From positions 5,390,501 to 5,454,500 of the forward strand of contig NZ_CP092183.1 of assembly GCF_023499255.1 (NCBI RefSeq): a stretch of 64,000 bases of DNA, read 5' to 3'. This document shows, one piece after another, positions 27,076 to 36,673 of the stretch. This DNA is from Couchioplanes caeruleus. GTDB taxonomy: Bacteria; Actinomycetota; Actinomycetes; Mycobacteriales; Micromonosporaceae. Made by a program: the position numbers and the translations under genes. Below the pieces are notes generated by a model. That model was not told the origin of the DNA. It saw nothing but the letters and a program-made list of their open reading frames with translations, and made no database searches. Position 1 is the stretch's first letter. The number at the start of each line of letters is the position of its first letter.

Positions 27076-29253
27076 ATGCTGCCCGTGATGGAGAACTCGG
27101 TGGCCGTGGCCCTCACCGCGGGCGGGGTGACGGTTCTCGTCGACCTGGGCCGGCGCGAGCTGCCGGGGGTCACGTACTGGGGCCCGGAGCTGCCCGGGCT
27201 GGACGCGGAGCTGGCCGCGGCGCTGATCGCCACGGCGGTCCCGGTGGCCGGGCCGAACGACGCCGAGCAGCGCCCGCGGGTGGCGTTGCTGCCCGAGCAC
27301 CGCACCGGCTGGCTGGGCCGGCCCGGGCTCAGCGGTTCCTTCGCGGGGGTGGACTGGTCGCCCGCCTTCACCACGACGTCGGTGATGCTCGACGGGGTGC
27401 CGGTCACCGGGTTCACCGCGGCCGGCGCGGGCCGGCTGGAGGTTCTGGCGGCCGACGACGCCGGCCGCCTGGAGCTGCGGGTCGTCCTGGAGATGCTGCC
27501 GCCGGGCCTTCTCCGGGTACGCGCTGCCGTGCGCAACCTCGCCCCGGAGCCGTACGGGGTGGACGACCTGGTGCTGGCGTTGCCCGTACCGCCCGAGGCG
27601 GCCGAGCTGCTGGACTTCGGCGGCCGGCACACCCTGGAGCGCGTGCCCCAGCGCGGTCCCTTCGGCTTCGGCACGCACGTACGCGAGAACCGCAAGGGCC
27701 GCACCGGCGCGGACAGCGCGTACCTCCTGCACGCCGGCACGGCGGGGTTCGGGTTCGCCGGAGGCGATGTGTGGGCGGTGCACACGGCGTGGAGCGGCAA
27801 CCACGTGCACTACGCCGAGCAGGTCTTCACCGGGGAACGGCTGATCGGCGGCGGCGAGCTGCTGCTGCCGGGCGAGGTACGGCTGGCGGCCGGCGAGGCG
27901 TACGAGAGCCCGTGGGTCTACGCCGCGTACGGCCGCGGCCTCGACGACGTCGCCCACCGCTTCCACCGGCATCTGCGCGCCCGCGAGCGTCCCGTCCCGG
28001 CGCAGCGGCCGGTGACGCTGAACGTGTGGGAGGCGGTCTACTTCGATCAGGACGCCGATCGGTTGCTCGACCTGGCCGAGCGGGCCGCCGCCCTCGGCGT
28101 GGAACGGTACGTCCTCGACGACGGCTGGTTCTCCTCGCGGCGCGACGACCGGTCCGGGCTCGGCGACTGGGTGGTGTCGCGCGACGTGTGGCCGGCCGGG
28201 CTGCACCCGCTCGTCGACCGGGTCCGCGAGCTCGGCATGCAGTTCGGCCTGTGGTTCGAGCCCGAGATGGTCAACCCCGACTCCGGCGTCGCCCGCGCCC
28301 ACCCCGACTGGATCATGGCAGCGCGCCCGGAGTGGCCGGTCGAGTCCCGCCACCAGCAGGTGCTCAACCTCGCGATCCCGGAGGCGTACGAGCACGTGAA
28401 GTCCCAGATGGTCGCGATCCTCGACGAGTACGCGATCAGCTACGTGAAGTGGGACCACAACCGCGACCTGGTGGAGGCCGGCGACCGCACCCGCCGGGGC
28501 CGCCCGGGCGTGCACGCGCAGACGCTGGCCTTCTACCGGCTCCTGGACGAGCTGCGGGCCGCGTACCCGGACCTGGAGATCGAGTCGTGCTCGTCCGGCG
28601 GCGCCCGGGTGGACCTGGCCGTGCTGGAACGCACCGACCGGGTCTGGGTCTCGGACAGCATCGATCCGCACGACCGCCAGCGGATGCTGCGGTGGACCAC
28701 CCAGCTCGTGCCGCCGGAGTTCCTCGGCGCGCACATCGCCTCGGGCCGCTCCCACGTCACCGGACGCCACCACGACCTCGGCTACCGCGCCGCGACCGCG
28801 ATCTTCGGCCACCTCGGCATCGAGTGGGACCTCGCCGGGGCCACCGACGCGGAACTGGCCGACCTGACCCAATGGATCGCCTTCCACAAACAGGAACGCG
28901 GCCTCCTGCTCGCCGGCGACCTGATCCGGATGGACGGCTATGACGACCGGATCCTCGTGCACGGCGTCGTGGCGCCGGACCGGTCCCGCGCGCTGATCGC
29001 CATGGCGGTGACGGACAGCATCCTGCCCGACCCGGCGGCCCGGCTGCGCTTCCGCGGCCTCGGCCCGGACCGTCGCTACCGCCTCCGGCCGGTGACCGTC
29101 GGCCGCGAACCGTCCGGCCTGATCCCACCGCGCTGGTGGGGCGCGGACCGCTCGGGGCAGGTGCTCACCGGCGCGGCGCTGGAGCGGGCCGGGGTGGCGT
29201 GCCCGCGCGTGCACCCGGATCAGGTGGTCCTCTACCGGGCCGACGCGGTCTGA
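27076..29253 (+). CDS. GH36 alpha-galactosidase
   Basis: About 725 residues from ATG 27076, intracellular (no signal peptide). An N-terminal beta-sandwich is followed by the catalytic barrel with YVLDDGWFSSRRDD and GLWFEPEMVNPDS. The nucleophile is Asp460 in YVKWDHNRDL and the acid/base Asp527 in WVSDSIDP; both match family GH36. It hydrolyses terminal alpha-1,6-galactose from melibiose or raffinose-type sugars. Length agrees with the family. It is divergent from the FAD monooxygenase and has no sugar transporter beside it. A second ATG four codons in is possible. Confidence 0.93.
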   Translation: MLPVMENSVAVALTAGGVTVLVDLGRRELPGVTYWGPELPGLDAELAAALIATAVPVAGPNDAEQRPRVALLPEHRTGWLGRPGLSGSFAGVDWSPAFTTTSVMLDGVPVTGFTAAGAGRLEVLAADDAGRLELRVVLEMLPPGLLRVRAAVRNLAPEPYGVDDLVLALPVPPEAAELLDFGGRHTLERVPQRGPFGFGTHVRENRKGRTGADSAYLLHAGTAGFGFAGGDVWAVHTAWSGNHVHYAEQVFTGERLIGGGELLLPGEVRLAAGEAYESPWVYAAYGRGLDDVAHRFHRHLRARERPVPAQRPVTLNVWEAVYFDQDADRLLDLAERAAALGVERYVLDDGWFSSRRDDRSGLGDWVVSRDVWPAGLHPLVDRVRELGMQFGLWFEPEMVNPDSGVARAHPDWIMAARPEWPVESRHQQVLNLAIPEAYEHVKSQMVAILDEYAISYVKWDHNRDLVEAGDRTRRGRPGVHAQTLAFYRLLDELRAAYPDLEIESCSSGGARVDLAVLERTDRVWVSDSIDPHDRQRMLRWTTQLVPPEFLGAHIASGRSHVTGRHHDLGYRAATAIFGHLGIEWDLAGATDAELADLTQWIAFHKQERGLLLAGDLIRMDGYDDRILVHGVVAPDRSRALIAMAVTDSILPDPAARLRFRGLGPDRRYRLRPVTVGREPSGLIPPRWWGADRSGQVLTGAALERAGVACPRVHPDQVVLYRADAV

Positions 29254-29356
29254 CCGGCAGTCGCGCTCCGGCAGCCGCACCCGGCGCGGCCAGGACCTCC
29301 GGGTGCCGGCCGCCGCCGCCTCGTGCAGCAGCGTCACCTCGTCCCCCGTGCCTCGG

Positions 29357-29989
29357 TCAGGCGGCCGGTGTGCCCGTCACCCGGAAGCCGCGGGTGCGGC
29401 CGATGTTGTCGAACGAGCCGAACCCGGCCCGTCCCGACCCGAAGGTGGTGTCCCGGGCCGTCATCAGCGGATCCCCCGCACCGTCCACGTACACCGCGAT
29501 CTCACCCGTGGCCGGCAGGTGCCGGACCCGTACGGAGTGCCAGTCGGCGTCCACCACCGCGGGATTTGCACCGCGCGAGCGGCCGTTCCACTGGTGGTCG
29601 ATGCGTTCGCGGTCGGCGTTGTCCACCTTGAAGATGCCGTTGTGCGGGTAGATCGTGTTGTCCGTCGACAGGTGGACGTAGTAGAACTCCGTGTCCGAGC
29701 GGTAGCCGAAGACGATGACGACGTCCCGGTCGGTGATCTCCACCGGTTCGTCGAGGCGGACGTCGGCGCGGATCTCCACCGAGGACATGGGCGGCCCCGC
29801 GGTCAGGATCGCGTACTCGAAGGGGCGGCGGGGGCCGGGGCGTTGCTCCCCCGGCTCGGCGAGGATGACCTCGCGGCCGGTGAACTCCCACTTCGACCGG
29901 GTGACCGGCGCCCAACTGGCGGACCGCGCGGTGTCCCGGACGTCGGTCGTGCCCACCGGGCCGGCCGCGTAGGTCTCCGTGCCGGTCAT
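29357..29989 (-). CDS. concanavalin-A-like (LamG/DUF1080-type) domain protein
   Basis: About 210 residues from ATG 29989 (MTGTETYAAGPV). The body is a beta-sandwich of the ConA-like lectin/glucanase fold: WEFTGREVILAEPG, MSSVEIRADVRLDE, VIVFGYRSDTEFYYVHLS and a C-terminal DTTFGSGRAGFGSFDNIGR. These strands resemble LamG and 3-keto-disaccharide hydrolase (DUF1080) domains. No signal peptide follows the chosen start. It is divergent from the large secreted DUF1080 protein, sharing a 171-base promoter region, so a joint role in sugar processing is plausible but unproven. The open frame upstream to 30076 lacks protein character. Confidence 0.65.
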   Translation of the reverse strand: MTGTETYAAGPVGTTDVRDTARSASWAPVTRSKWEFTGREVILAEPGEQRPGPRRPFEYAILTAGPPMSSVEIRADVRLDEPVEITDRDVVIVFGYRSDTEFYYVHLSTDNTIYPHNGIFKVDNADRERIDHQWNGRSRGANPAVVDADWHSVRVRHLPATGEIAVYVDGAGDPLMTARDTTFGSGRAGFGSFDNIGRTRGFRVTGTPAA

Positions 29990-30160
29990 CTTCGCGACCT
30001 TACCGTCGTCGGCGAGCGGCGGGTACCGCCCGTCGCATGGACTCGGACTTTTGCACAGGAAGACAGAAGTTCTCACTGATTGCAGCGAAGTTATGGACTG
30101 TTACAGGAAAGAGTCCTAACGTGACGCCATTGATACTCGTCGCTGCCTTTGGAGCGCTCG
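29990..30160. promoter_or_regulatory. divergent promoter region
   Basis: This 171-base gap is less GC-rich than its surroundings and serves both the ConA-like gene (minus) and the large secreted protein (plus). It contains CAGAAGTTCT at 30064-30073, a near-palindrome that also occurs upstream of the paralogue at 62415. The GGAG at 30150-30153 is the ribosome-binding site for the ATG at 30161. Confidence 0.45.
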
Positions 30161-33100
30161 ATGAGAAGACTGTTCCCGCTCTCGGTGTTGTCCTGCGCCG
30201 CCGTCCTCGGCAGCCTGCTCACCGCCACCCCCTCCCCGGCCGCCGTTCCCCCGCAGGAGCCCGGCGTCACGCTGCGGACGTACGACCTGCAGACGTCCCG
30301 GGACGCGATCTGCACGCTGAAGACGGGCCAGACCCCGAACGTCGACAAACTCCTGCCGACGATCAACTGGACCACTGCCGCCGACTTCGGGCTCGAGGAC
30401 CACTTCCAGTCCGAGGTCATCGCCAACCTGAACGTCGCCACCGCCGGGTCGTACGCGTTCCGCCTCACCAGCGACGACGGCTCCCGGCTGCAGATCGACG
30501 GCGCGACAGTGATCAACAACGACGGCGCACACGGACCCACCGCCGTGACCGGCACCGTCAGCCTGACCACCGGTTACCACGCCCTGCACGCCGACTTCTT
30601 CGAGCGCGACGGCGGCCAGCAGCTCACCCTCGAGTGGCAACCGCCGGGCACCGGCTCCTTCACGGTCGTGCCGGCCTCGGCGCTGAGCACCGACGCCGGC
30701 GTGGTCCGGGTGACCGCACCGGGCCGCAAGGAGTGCGAGGCCTCGGGCGACTCCCCCGGCGACGGGCTGCCACTGACCTCGGTGCACCCCGGCTACACCC
30801 TCACCAACCTGCGCCCCAGCGGCTTCCAGCCGCAGGTCAGCGCCATGGACTGGTTCCCGGACGGGCGCCTCGCGATCGCCACCTGGGGCGGCAGCGACAC
30901 GGTCGCCGGAGAGGTGTACGTCCTCAGCGGCGTCACCGGCGCGACGTCGCCGAGCCAGGTCACGTACAAGCGGATCGCCACCGGCCTGCGCGAGCCGATG
31001 GGGCTGAAGATCGTCGACGGAAAGATCTACGTGTCGCAGAAGACCGAGCTGACCGAGCTCAACGACACCAACGGCGACGGCGTCATCGACCAGTACCGCC
31101 GGGTCGCCACGTGGCCCTTCGACGGCAACTTCCACGAGTTCGCGTTCGGCCTGCTCTACAAGGACGGGTACTTCTACCTGAACCTGTCCGTCTCGATCGA
31201 CCTCGGCGGCGCGACCACGGTGCCGCAGGGCTCGGCGAACCGCGGCACCAGCCTGAAGATCAACCGGTCCACCGGCGCGGTCCAGTACGTCGCCGGCGGC
31301 CTGCGGACCCCCGACGGCATCGGCTGGGGACCCGACGGCGACGCCTTCGTCACCGACAACCAGGGCGGCTGGCTGCCCGCCTCCAAGCTCGTGCAGATCA
31401 AGCAGGACCGGTTCTTCGGCCACTACACCGACCCCGACGGCCCGTTCGACGGCCAGCCGGTCACCCAGCCGGTGCTGTGGCTGCCGCAGAACGAGATCGC
31501 CAACTCGCCGAGCACCCCGCTGATGCTCGACTCCGGCCCGTACGCGGGTCAGATGATCTTCGGCGATGTCACGTACGGCGGAATCCAGCGCGCCTACCTG
31601 GAGAAGATCAACGGCCAGTACCAGGGCGCGGTCTTCCGCATGACCCAGGGCCTCGAGATGGGCGTGCTGCGCACGAGCCTCGGCCCGGACGGGGCGCTCT
31701 ACGTCGGCGGGCTCGGCGCGGGCGGCAACTGGGGCCAGGAGGGCAAGCTCACGTACGGCCTGCAGAAGCTGACGCCCAACGGCACCAGCGTCTTCGACAT
31801 CAAGGCGATGCGGGCCGTGCCGGGCGGCTTCGAGCTCGAGTACACCCAGCCGGTGTCCACCGACACCGCCGCGCAGCTGGCCGCCCGCTACCGGGCCGAG
31901 CAGTGGCGCTACGTGCCGACCCCGGCGTACGGCGGACCGAAGGTGGACGAGGAGACGCTGCCGGTCGCGTCGGCGACCCTCTCGGCGGACCGCCTGAAGG
32001 TGACCCTCACGCTGAACGGGCTCAAGCCGGGCCGGGTCGTGCACGTCCGCTCGCCGCGGCCGTTCACCTCGGCGTCCGGGGCGTCGCTGTGGAGCACCGA
32101 GGCCTGGTACACGCTCAACAGCCTCGTCGACGGCACCACGCTGAAGACGGATCAGGTCGAGGCGGAGAACTCCGGCCTCAGCGGCGGCGCGGGCGTGGCG
32201 ACCGACCACACCGGCTACACCGGGTCGGGTTTCGTCGCCGGCTTCGGCAACGCGGGCGCGGCGGCCACGTTCAGCGTCAACGTGCCGGCGGCCGGCTCGT
32301 ACCCGGTCTCGCTGCGCTTCAGCAACGGCCCCAACCCGTCGGCGGGCGCGAAGACCGTGAGCCTCTACGTCAACGGCAGCAAGGTACGCCAGATCAGCCT
32401 CGCCGACACCGGCAACTGGGACACCTGGGCCACCAAGGCCGACACGGTGACGCTGCGGGCCGGCGGCAACACCATCGCGTACAGGGTGGACAGTGGCGAC
32501 GTGGGCCACGTCAACCTCGACAACCTGACCGTCGGTTCCGCCGGTTCCACCCCCGGCACTGCCCGTACCGGCACCGTCACCGGCATCGGCGGGAAGTGCC
32601 TCGACGTCGCCGGCGGCAGCAACGCCGACAAGACGAAGGTGCAGATCTACACCTGCAACACCTCGTCCGCGCAGAGCTGGACCCGCGACGGCGACACGCT
32701 GCGGGCGCTCGGCAAGTGCCTCGACATCGACAACGCCGGCACCGCCGACGGCACCAAGGTGCAGCTGTACACCTGCAACAACAGCGCCGCGCAGGTCTGG
32801 CAGCAGCAGGCCAACGGCTCGCTGCTCAACCCGGCCTCCGGCAAGGTGCTCGACGTGGCGGGCGGCGCCACCGCGGACGGCACCCAGGTCCAGATCTGGA
32901 CGTGGGCGGACGTCGCCCAGCAACGCTGGACCCACAACGGCACGAGCCGGGTCACCCTGTTCGACGGCGGCACCCTGGGCGCCTTCCAGAACGCCGACGG
33001 CAGCGCGCCGACGTGGCCCGTCTCCGGCGGCTCGGCCGAGGTGCTCGGCGGCGACCTGCGGACCAAGCAGACGTACGGGGACTTCAAACTGCACGCCGAG

Positions 33101-33526
33101 TTCTGGCTGCCCAACCTGCCCGCCGACGTGACCGGCCAGCAACGGGCCAACAGCGGCATCTACCTGCAGGACCGATACGAGCTGCAGGTGCTCGACACGT
33201 ACGGCAAGGCCGCCCTCGCCAACGACGAGTGCGCGGCGATCTACCAGAAACGGGCGCCGTCCTCGAACGCGGGCACGGCGCCGGAGACCTGGCAGACGTA
33301 CGACGTGACGTTCCGCGCGGCGCGCTACAACGGCTCGACGAAGACGGAGAACGCCCGCGTCACCGTGGTGTGGAACGGCACCACCGTGCACAACAACGTC
33401 GAGATCGACGGACCGACGGGCAACGGGGCCGCGGAGGGACCGGCGTACGCACCGATCCGCCTGCAGGACCACGGCGACCCCGGGGCGAACGTGCGCTACC
33501 GCAACCTCTGGATCGAACCGGCCTGA
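30161..33526 (+). CDS. secreted PA14 / quinoprotein-like propeller / CBM / ricin / DUF1080 protein
   Basis: About 1121 residues, ATG 30161 with GGAG six bases before. Signal peptide (LFPLSVLSCAAVLGSLLTA) to about 28; PA14 domain about 30-175 (YAFRLTSDDGSRLQIDG); six-bladed soluble-quinoprotein-like propeller about 195-560 (REPMGLKIVDGKIYVSQ, GGLRTPDGIGWGPDGDAFV); CBM6/35-type module about 660-790; ricin-B-type lectin about 800-925 (two GKCLD motifs); C-terminal DUF1080/3-keto-disaccharide-hydrolase-like domain from about 930 (FKLHAEFWLP, SGIYLQDRYELQVLD). It is extracellular, and probably binds a glycan and acts on its sugars. Activity is inferred. Its paralogue lies at 59458-62415 without the ricin module. 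Confidence 0.85.
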   Translation: MRRLFPLSVLSCAAVLGSLLTATPSPAAVPPQEPGVTLRTYDLQTSRDAICTLKTGQTPNVDKLLPTINWTTAADFGLEDHFQSEVIANLNVATAGSYAFRLTSDDGSRLQIDGATVINNDGAHGPTAVTGTVSLTTGYHALHADFFERDGGQQLTLEWQPPGTGSFTVVPASALSTDAGVVRVTAPGRKECEASGDSPGDGLPLTSVHPGYTLTNLRPSGFQPQVSAMDWFPDGRLAIATWGGSDTVAGEVYVLSGVTGATSPSQVTYKRIATGLREPMGLKIVDGKIYVSQKTELTELNDTNGDGVIDQYRRVATWPFDGNFHEFAFGLLYKDGYFYLNLSVSIDLGGATTVPQGSANRGTSLKINRSTGAVQYVAGGLRTPDGIGWGPDGDAFVTDNQGGWLPASKLVQIKQDRFFGHYTDPDGPFDGQPVTQPVLWLPQNEIANSPSTPLMLDSGPYAGQMIFGDVTYGGIQRAYLEKINGQYQGAVFRMTQGLEMGVLRTSLGPDGALYVGGLGAGGNWGQEGKLTYGLQKLTPNGTSVFDIKAMRAVPGGFELEYTQPVSTDTAAQLAARYRAEQWRYVPTPAYGGPKVDEETLPVASATLSADRLKVTLTLNGLKPGRVVHVRSPRPFTSASGASLWSTEAWYTLNSLVDGTTLKTDQVEAENSGLSGGAGVATDHTGYTGSGFVAGFGNAGAAATFSVNVPAAGSYPVSLRFSNGPNPSAGAKTVSLYVNGSKVRQISLADTGNWDTWATKADTVTLRAGGNTIAYRVDSGDVGHVNLDNLTVGSAGSTPGTARTGTVTGIGGKCLDVAGGSNADKTKVQIYTCNTSSAQSWTRDGDTLRALGKCLDIDNAGTADGTKVQLYTCNNSAAQVWQQQANGSLLNPASGKVLDVAGGATADGTQVQIWTWADVAQQRWTHNGTSRVTLFDGGTLGAFQNADGSAPTWPVSGGSAEVLGGDLRTKQTYGDFKLHAEFWLPNLPADVTGQQRANSGIYLQDRYELQVLDTYGKAALANDECAAIYQKRAPSSNAGTAPETWQTYDVTFRAARYNGSTKTENARVTVVWNGTTVHNNVEIDGPTGNGAAEGPAYAPIRLQDHGDPGANVRYRNLWIEPA

Positions 33527-33543
33527 TCCCACCCGCCGGCATG

Positions 33544-33569
33544 GGAGGGGCCGGTCCGCCGGCCCCTCC
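33544..33569 (+). terminator. hairpin terminator
   Basis: GGAGGGGCCGG and CCGGCCCCTCC make a perfect 11-bp stem with a four-base loop. It begins 17 bases after the stop of the large secreted protein and lies before the next gene. No U-tract. Confidence 0.75.
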
Positions 33570-33598
33570 TCCGGAGTGACGGAGAATATCCTCGCGTC

Positions 33599-34285
33599 AT
33601 GCGGTTCCTTCTCACGTCGTCAGGCATCAGCAACCCGAGCATCGCCGACGCGCTCGTCGACCTGCTGGGCAAGCCGGTCGACCAGGCCACGGCCCTGTTC
33701 ATTCCCACCGGCGTCTACGCCTTCCCCGGCGGGGCGCACCGGGCGTGGACGGCCATTCACGGCCACGCCACGATCCCGCTGTGCCGGCTGGGCTGGAAGT
33801 CGCTGGGGTTGTTGGAGCTCACCGCGCTGCCGACCATCCGGGAAGAGAACTGGGTCCCGGCGGTCCGCGAGGCCGACGCCCTCCTCGTCTGGGGCGGCGA
33901 CGTGCTCTATCTGACCCACTGGCTGCGCCGGTCGGGGCTGGCAGATCTCCTGCCGTCGCTGAACGACACGGTCTACGTCGGGGTGAGCGCCGGGAGCATC
34001 GCGGTCACCCCGTACAACTGCGACGCCGAATTCAACCTCGGCTTCGTGCCCGACGGCAGCGACATGGCGCAGGGCGCGGACCGGGCGCTGGGACTGGTCG
34101 ATTTCACGCTGTACCCGCACCTCAACCACCCGGACATGGCGGACGCCCAGCTGTCCGCCATCCGGACGTGGGCGTCCGGCATCCCGGTCCCGACCTACGC
34201 GATCGACGACAACACCGCCATCAAGGTCGTCGACGGCGCGGCCGAGGTCATCTCCGAAGGCGACTGGGAACTGATCCGTCCCTGA
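33599..34285 (+). CDS. peptidase E-like (S51/type 1 glutamine amidotransferase-like) protein
   Basis: A 228-residue cytoplasmic protein. The nucleophile elbow is GVSAGS with Ser130, and DALLVWGGDVLYLTHWL before it and DFTLYPHLNHPDM after it are typical of the S51 dipeptidase E group. Classical peptidase E cleaves Asp-X dipeptides; divergent members such as this have uncertain substrates. It is 20 bases from the next gene in the same direction and may be co-transcribed with it. Confidence 0.8.
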   Translation: MRFLLTSSGISNPSIADALVDLLGKPVDQATALFIPTGVYAFPGGAHRAWTAIHGHATIPLCRLGWKSLGLLELTALPTIREENWVPAVREADALLVWGGDVLYLTHWLRRSGLADLLPSLNDTVYVGVSAGSIAVTPYNCDAEFNLGFVPDGSDMAQGADRALGLVDFTLYPHLNHPDMADAQLSAIRTWASGIPVPTYAIDDNTAIKVVDGAAEVISEGDWELIRP

Positions 34286-34305
34286 CCGGTGCCTACGCTG
34301 GGTGC

Positions 34306-35262
34306 GTGTCCACCCGTTCCCTGCGCCGTGTCGCGGTCCTCGTGCTCGAGGGGGCCAAACCCCTCGACGTGGGCATCCCGGCCCAGGTGTTCACGACCCG
34401 GGCGAGCATGCCGTACGAGGTACGGGTGTGCGGCCCGGCGCCCGGCCTCGTCACCGGCGGCGACGGGCTCTCGTACCACGTCGCCGACGGCCTCGACGCG
34501 CTCACCCGGGCCGACATCGTCTTCATCCCCGGCTACCGCTTCCCGGACCGCGACGACCCACCCCCGGCCGTCGTCTCGGCGCTGATCGACGCCCACACCC
34601 GCGGCACCCGCCTCGCCGCCATCTCGACCGGAGCGTTCGCGCTGGCCGCCACGGGCCTGCTGGACGGCAAGCGGGCCACGACCCACTGGCACTACACCCG
34701 CGCCCTCGCCGCGAAACACCCCGGCATCCGGGTCGACGAGAACGTCCTGTTCGTCGACGAGGGCGGCGTCCTCACCTCGGCGGGGGCGGCCTCCGGCATC
34801 GACCTGTGCCTGCACATCCTCCGCGGCGACCTGGGCGTGGCCGCATCGAACCACGCGGCCCGCCGGCTGGTGGCCGCCCCCTACCGCAGCGGAGGCCAGG
34901 CCCAGTACGTCCCCCGCAGCGTCCCCGAGCCTCTGGGCGAACGCTTCGCCGCCACCCGCGAATGGGCGCTGCACCGGCTCGGCAAACCCCTCACCCTGGA
35001 GACCCTGGCCCGCCACGCGGCGGTCTCCCCCCGGACGTTCTCCCGCCGCTTCGTCGAGGACACCGGCCACACGCCGATGCAGTGGGTGCTGCGCGCCCGC
35101 ATCGACATGGCCCGCGAACTGCTCGAACGGTCGCAACGCAGCATCGAGCAGATCGCCGCGGACGTCGGGCTGGGCACGGGGGCGAACCTGCGTCTGCACT
35201 TCCAGCGCATCCTCGGCACAACACCGAGCGAATACCGCCGCACCTTCGCCAACGGCGAGTGA
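34306..35262 (+). CDS. GlxA-type AraC-family regulator with DJ-1/PfpI domain
   Basis: About 318 residues from GTG 34306. An N-terminal DJ-1/PfpI-like domain (RRVAVLVLEGAKPLDVGIPAQVF) has lost the reactive Cys of the elbow, reading AISTGAFALAATGLLDGK, as is usual for regulatory members. The C-terminal two helix-turn-helix units are LTLETLARHAAVSPRTFSRR and SIEQIAADVGLGTGANLRLHF, the AraC/XylS signature. It is a cytoplasmic transcription regulator whose ligand is unknown. It lies 20 bases after the peptidase-E-like gene, so it may sense a product of that enzyme or control the pair. Confidence 0.88.
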   Translation: MSTRSLRRVAVLVLEGAKPLDVGIPAQVFTTRASMPYEVRVCGPAPGLVTGGDGLSYHVADGLDALTRADIVFIPGYRFPDRDDPPPAVVSALIDAHTRGTRLAAISTGAFALAATGLLDGKRATTHWHYTRALAAKHPGIRVDENVLFVDEGGVLTSAGAASGIDLCLHILRGDLGVAASNHAARRLVAAPYRSGGQAQYVPRSVPEPLGERFAATREWALHRLGKPLTLETLARHAAVSPRTFSRRFVEDTGHTPMQWVLRARIDMARELLERSQRSIEQIAADVGLGTGANLRLHFQRILGTTPSEYRRTFANGE

Positions 35263-35283
35263 CCGTCAGCCGGCGGTCGGAGG

Positions 35284-35438
35284 AACCGGCGCGCTCGGAA
35301 CCGGCGCGCTCGGCAACCGGCGCGCTCGGCGGTCGGCGCGCTCGGCGGTCGGCGCGGGCGGTGCGCTCGGCGGTCGGCGCGGTCGGTGCGCGCGGCGGTC
35401 GGCGCGGTCGTGCGCTCGCCGGTCGGCCGCTCGGCGGT
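35284..35438. repeat. degenerate tandem array, unit around GGCGGTCGGCGCGCTC
   Basis: About eight imperfect units of 15-25 bases between the convergent ends of the AraC-type gene and the lipoprotein gene. Early copies read GGAACCGGCGCGCTC, later ones GGCGGTCGGCGCGCTC or expanded forms. No convincing open reading frame uses it. It may act as a bidirectional end region. Confidence 0.7.
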
Positions 35439-35440
35439 CA

Positions 35441-36028
35441 CTATGGAAGGAACTGTTCCTGGACCTTCACGACCTTGCCGCCCTTCACGGTCAGCCAGTA
35501 GAGCGTGTGCTCGAGCCGCTTCTTCAGCCCGGCCACGCCCACCTCGGTGTCCGCGGTCGCGTCGCCGTCGGTCACCAGCACCGGCACCTTCGAGGCCAGC
35601 GGCAGGGTCCGCGTCTTCTTGTTGTCGTTGACGATGAAGTAGTCGTTCGGCGGCGTCTCGTCGCTCTCGCCGGGGTACCGCTTCTTCCACTCCTTCGCGG
35701 CCTTGTCACCGGTCAGAAACTCCACGAGATCCATGGTCAGCGTCCCCTCGCTGACCGCGGTCACGTACGCGGGCCACCGCCCGTCCCCGATCGCGGCCTG
35801 AGTCCCGGCCGCCACGGGCTTCGTACCCGAGGTGGCCGGCGTCGTCGCGGAGGTGGCCGGAGTCTCGTCCCCGCCCCCCGCGGGCGTCGCGGCCGAGACA
35901 GCTGCGGATGGCACGGACGGAGCCTTTGTCGGGGTCGATTCGGCCGGCGACTTCTGACAGCCGGCGGCGAGCAGCGACAGGGCGAACAGCGCGGCCACCC
36001 CGGGAGCGACGGTACGGTGCAGGTGCAT
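35441..36028 (-). CDS. putative lipoprotein
   Basis: A 195-residue exported protein from ATG 36028. Signal peptide VAALFALSLL with lipobox LLAAGC (Cys23), then a Thr/Ala/Pro-rich linker to about residue 75. The compact domain that follows contains YVTAVSEGTLTMDLVEFLTGDKA, YPGESDETPPNDYFIVNDN and KVVKVQEQFLP. The domain resembles actinobacterial secreted proteins of unknown role, and no catalytic motif is evident. An ATG five codons upstream (MRSCGMHLH) is an alternative start. Tandem-repeat arrays flank it on both sides. Confidence 0.8.
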   Translation of the reverse strand: MHLHRTVAPGVAALFALSLLAAGCQKSPAESTPTKAPSVPSAAVSAATPAGGGDETPATSATTPATSGTKPVAAGTQAAIGDGRWPAYVTAVSEGTLTMDLVEFLTGDKAAKEWKKRYPGESDETPPNDYFIVNDNKKTRTLPLASKVPVLVTDGDATADTEVGVAGLKKRLEHTLYWLTVKGGKVVKVQEQFLP

Positions 36029-36272
36029 ACCGCAAGATCGCATATCCGCGGCCGGCGAGCGGCCAGATACCCGACAGTCGCGCACCCGAAGGCTGACCAC
36101 GAAAGCGTGACCCAGCAGGCCGAATACCACCATGCCGGCCGCTTTCAACGGCGTCTGAGGCCCATCCCGGAGCGCCGAGCCACCGTGCCGGAGCGGGGCC
36201 TGCAGCCGACGCCCTGCCGCGGCCCTCGCCTCACCGGCGCGCCGTGCCCGTCGCTCGGCGGGCCGGCGGCGG

Positions 36273-36465
36273 CGGGCAGCGGACCAGCGCGCAGCGGAGG
36301 CGGGCCGCGGCGGGTCGGCCGGCGGGCGCGGGCGACGGCGGGCAGCGGACCAGCGCGCAGCGGACGCGGGCCGCGGCGGGTCGGCCGGCGGGCGCGGGCG
36401 ACGGCGGGCAGCGGACCAGCGCGCAGCGGACGCGGGCCGCGGCGGGTCGGCCGGCGGCCGACGGC
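36273..36465. repeat. 66-base tandem repeat, about three copies
   Basis: Unit starts CGGGCAGCGGACCAGCGCGC. Copies lie at 36273-36338, 36339-36404 and 36405 to about 36465, the last one incomplete. Copies 1 and 2 differ by about one base in 66. The array trails into short degenerate GCGGGCGCGGACGACGG-like units to about 36550. It sits in the 645-base gap between the lipoprotein and gap, where I see no gene. The 66-base period keeps reading frames open but the codon content looks random. Confidence 0.85.
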
Positions 36466-36673
36466 GGGCGCGGGCGACGGCGAGCGCGGGCGACGGCGAG
36501 CGCGGGCGCGGACGACGGCGGCGGCGGGCAGCAGCGGGCAGCGGGCAGCGGCAGCACCTCCCACCGGCGGCTGCCGCCCGTCGCCCGTCGTTCCTGTGGG
36601 GTGGCGCGATCCTTGCGAACCGTGGCGCGCACGCCGCTGTCCCGGGCGGGGCGGCGGACGCGAATCTGGGGGC

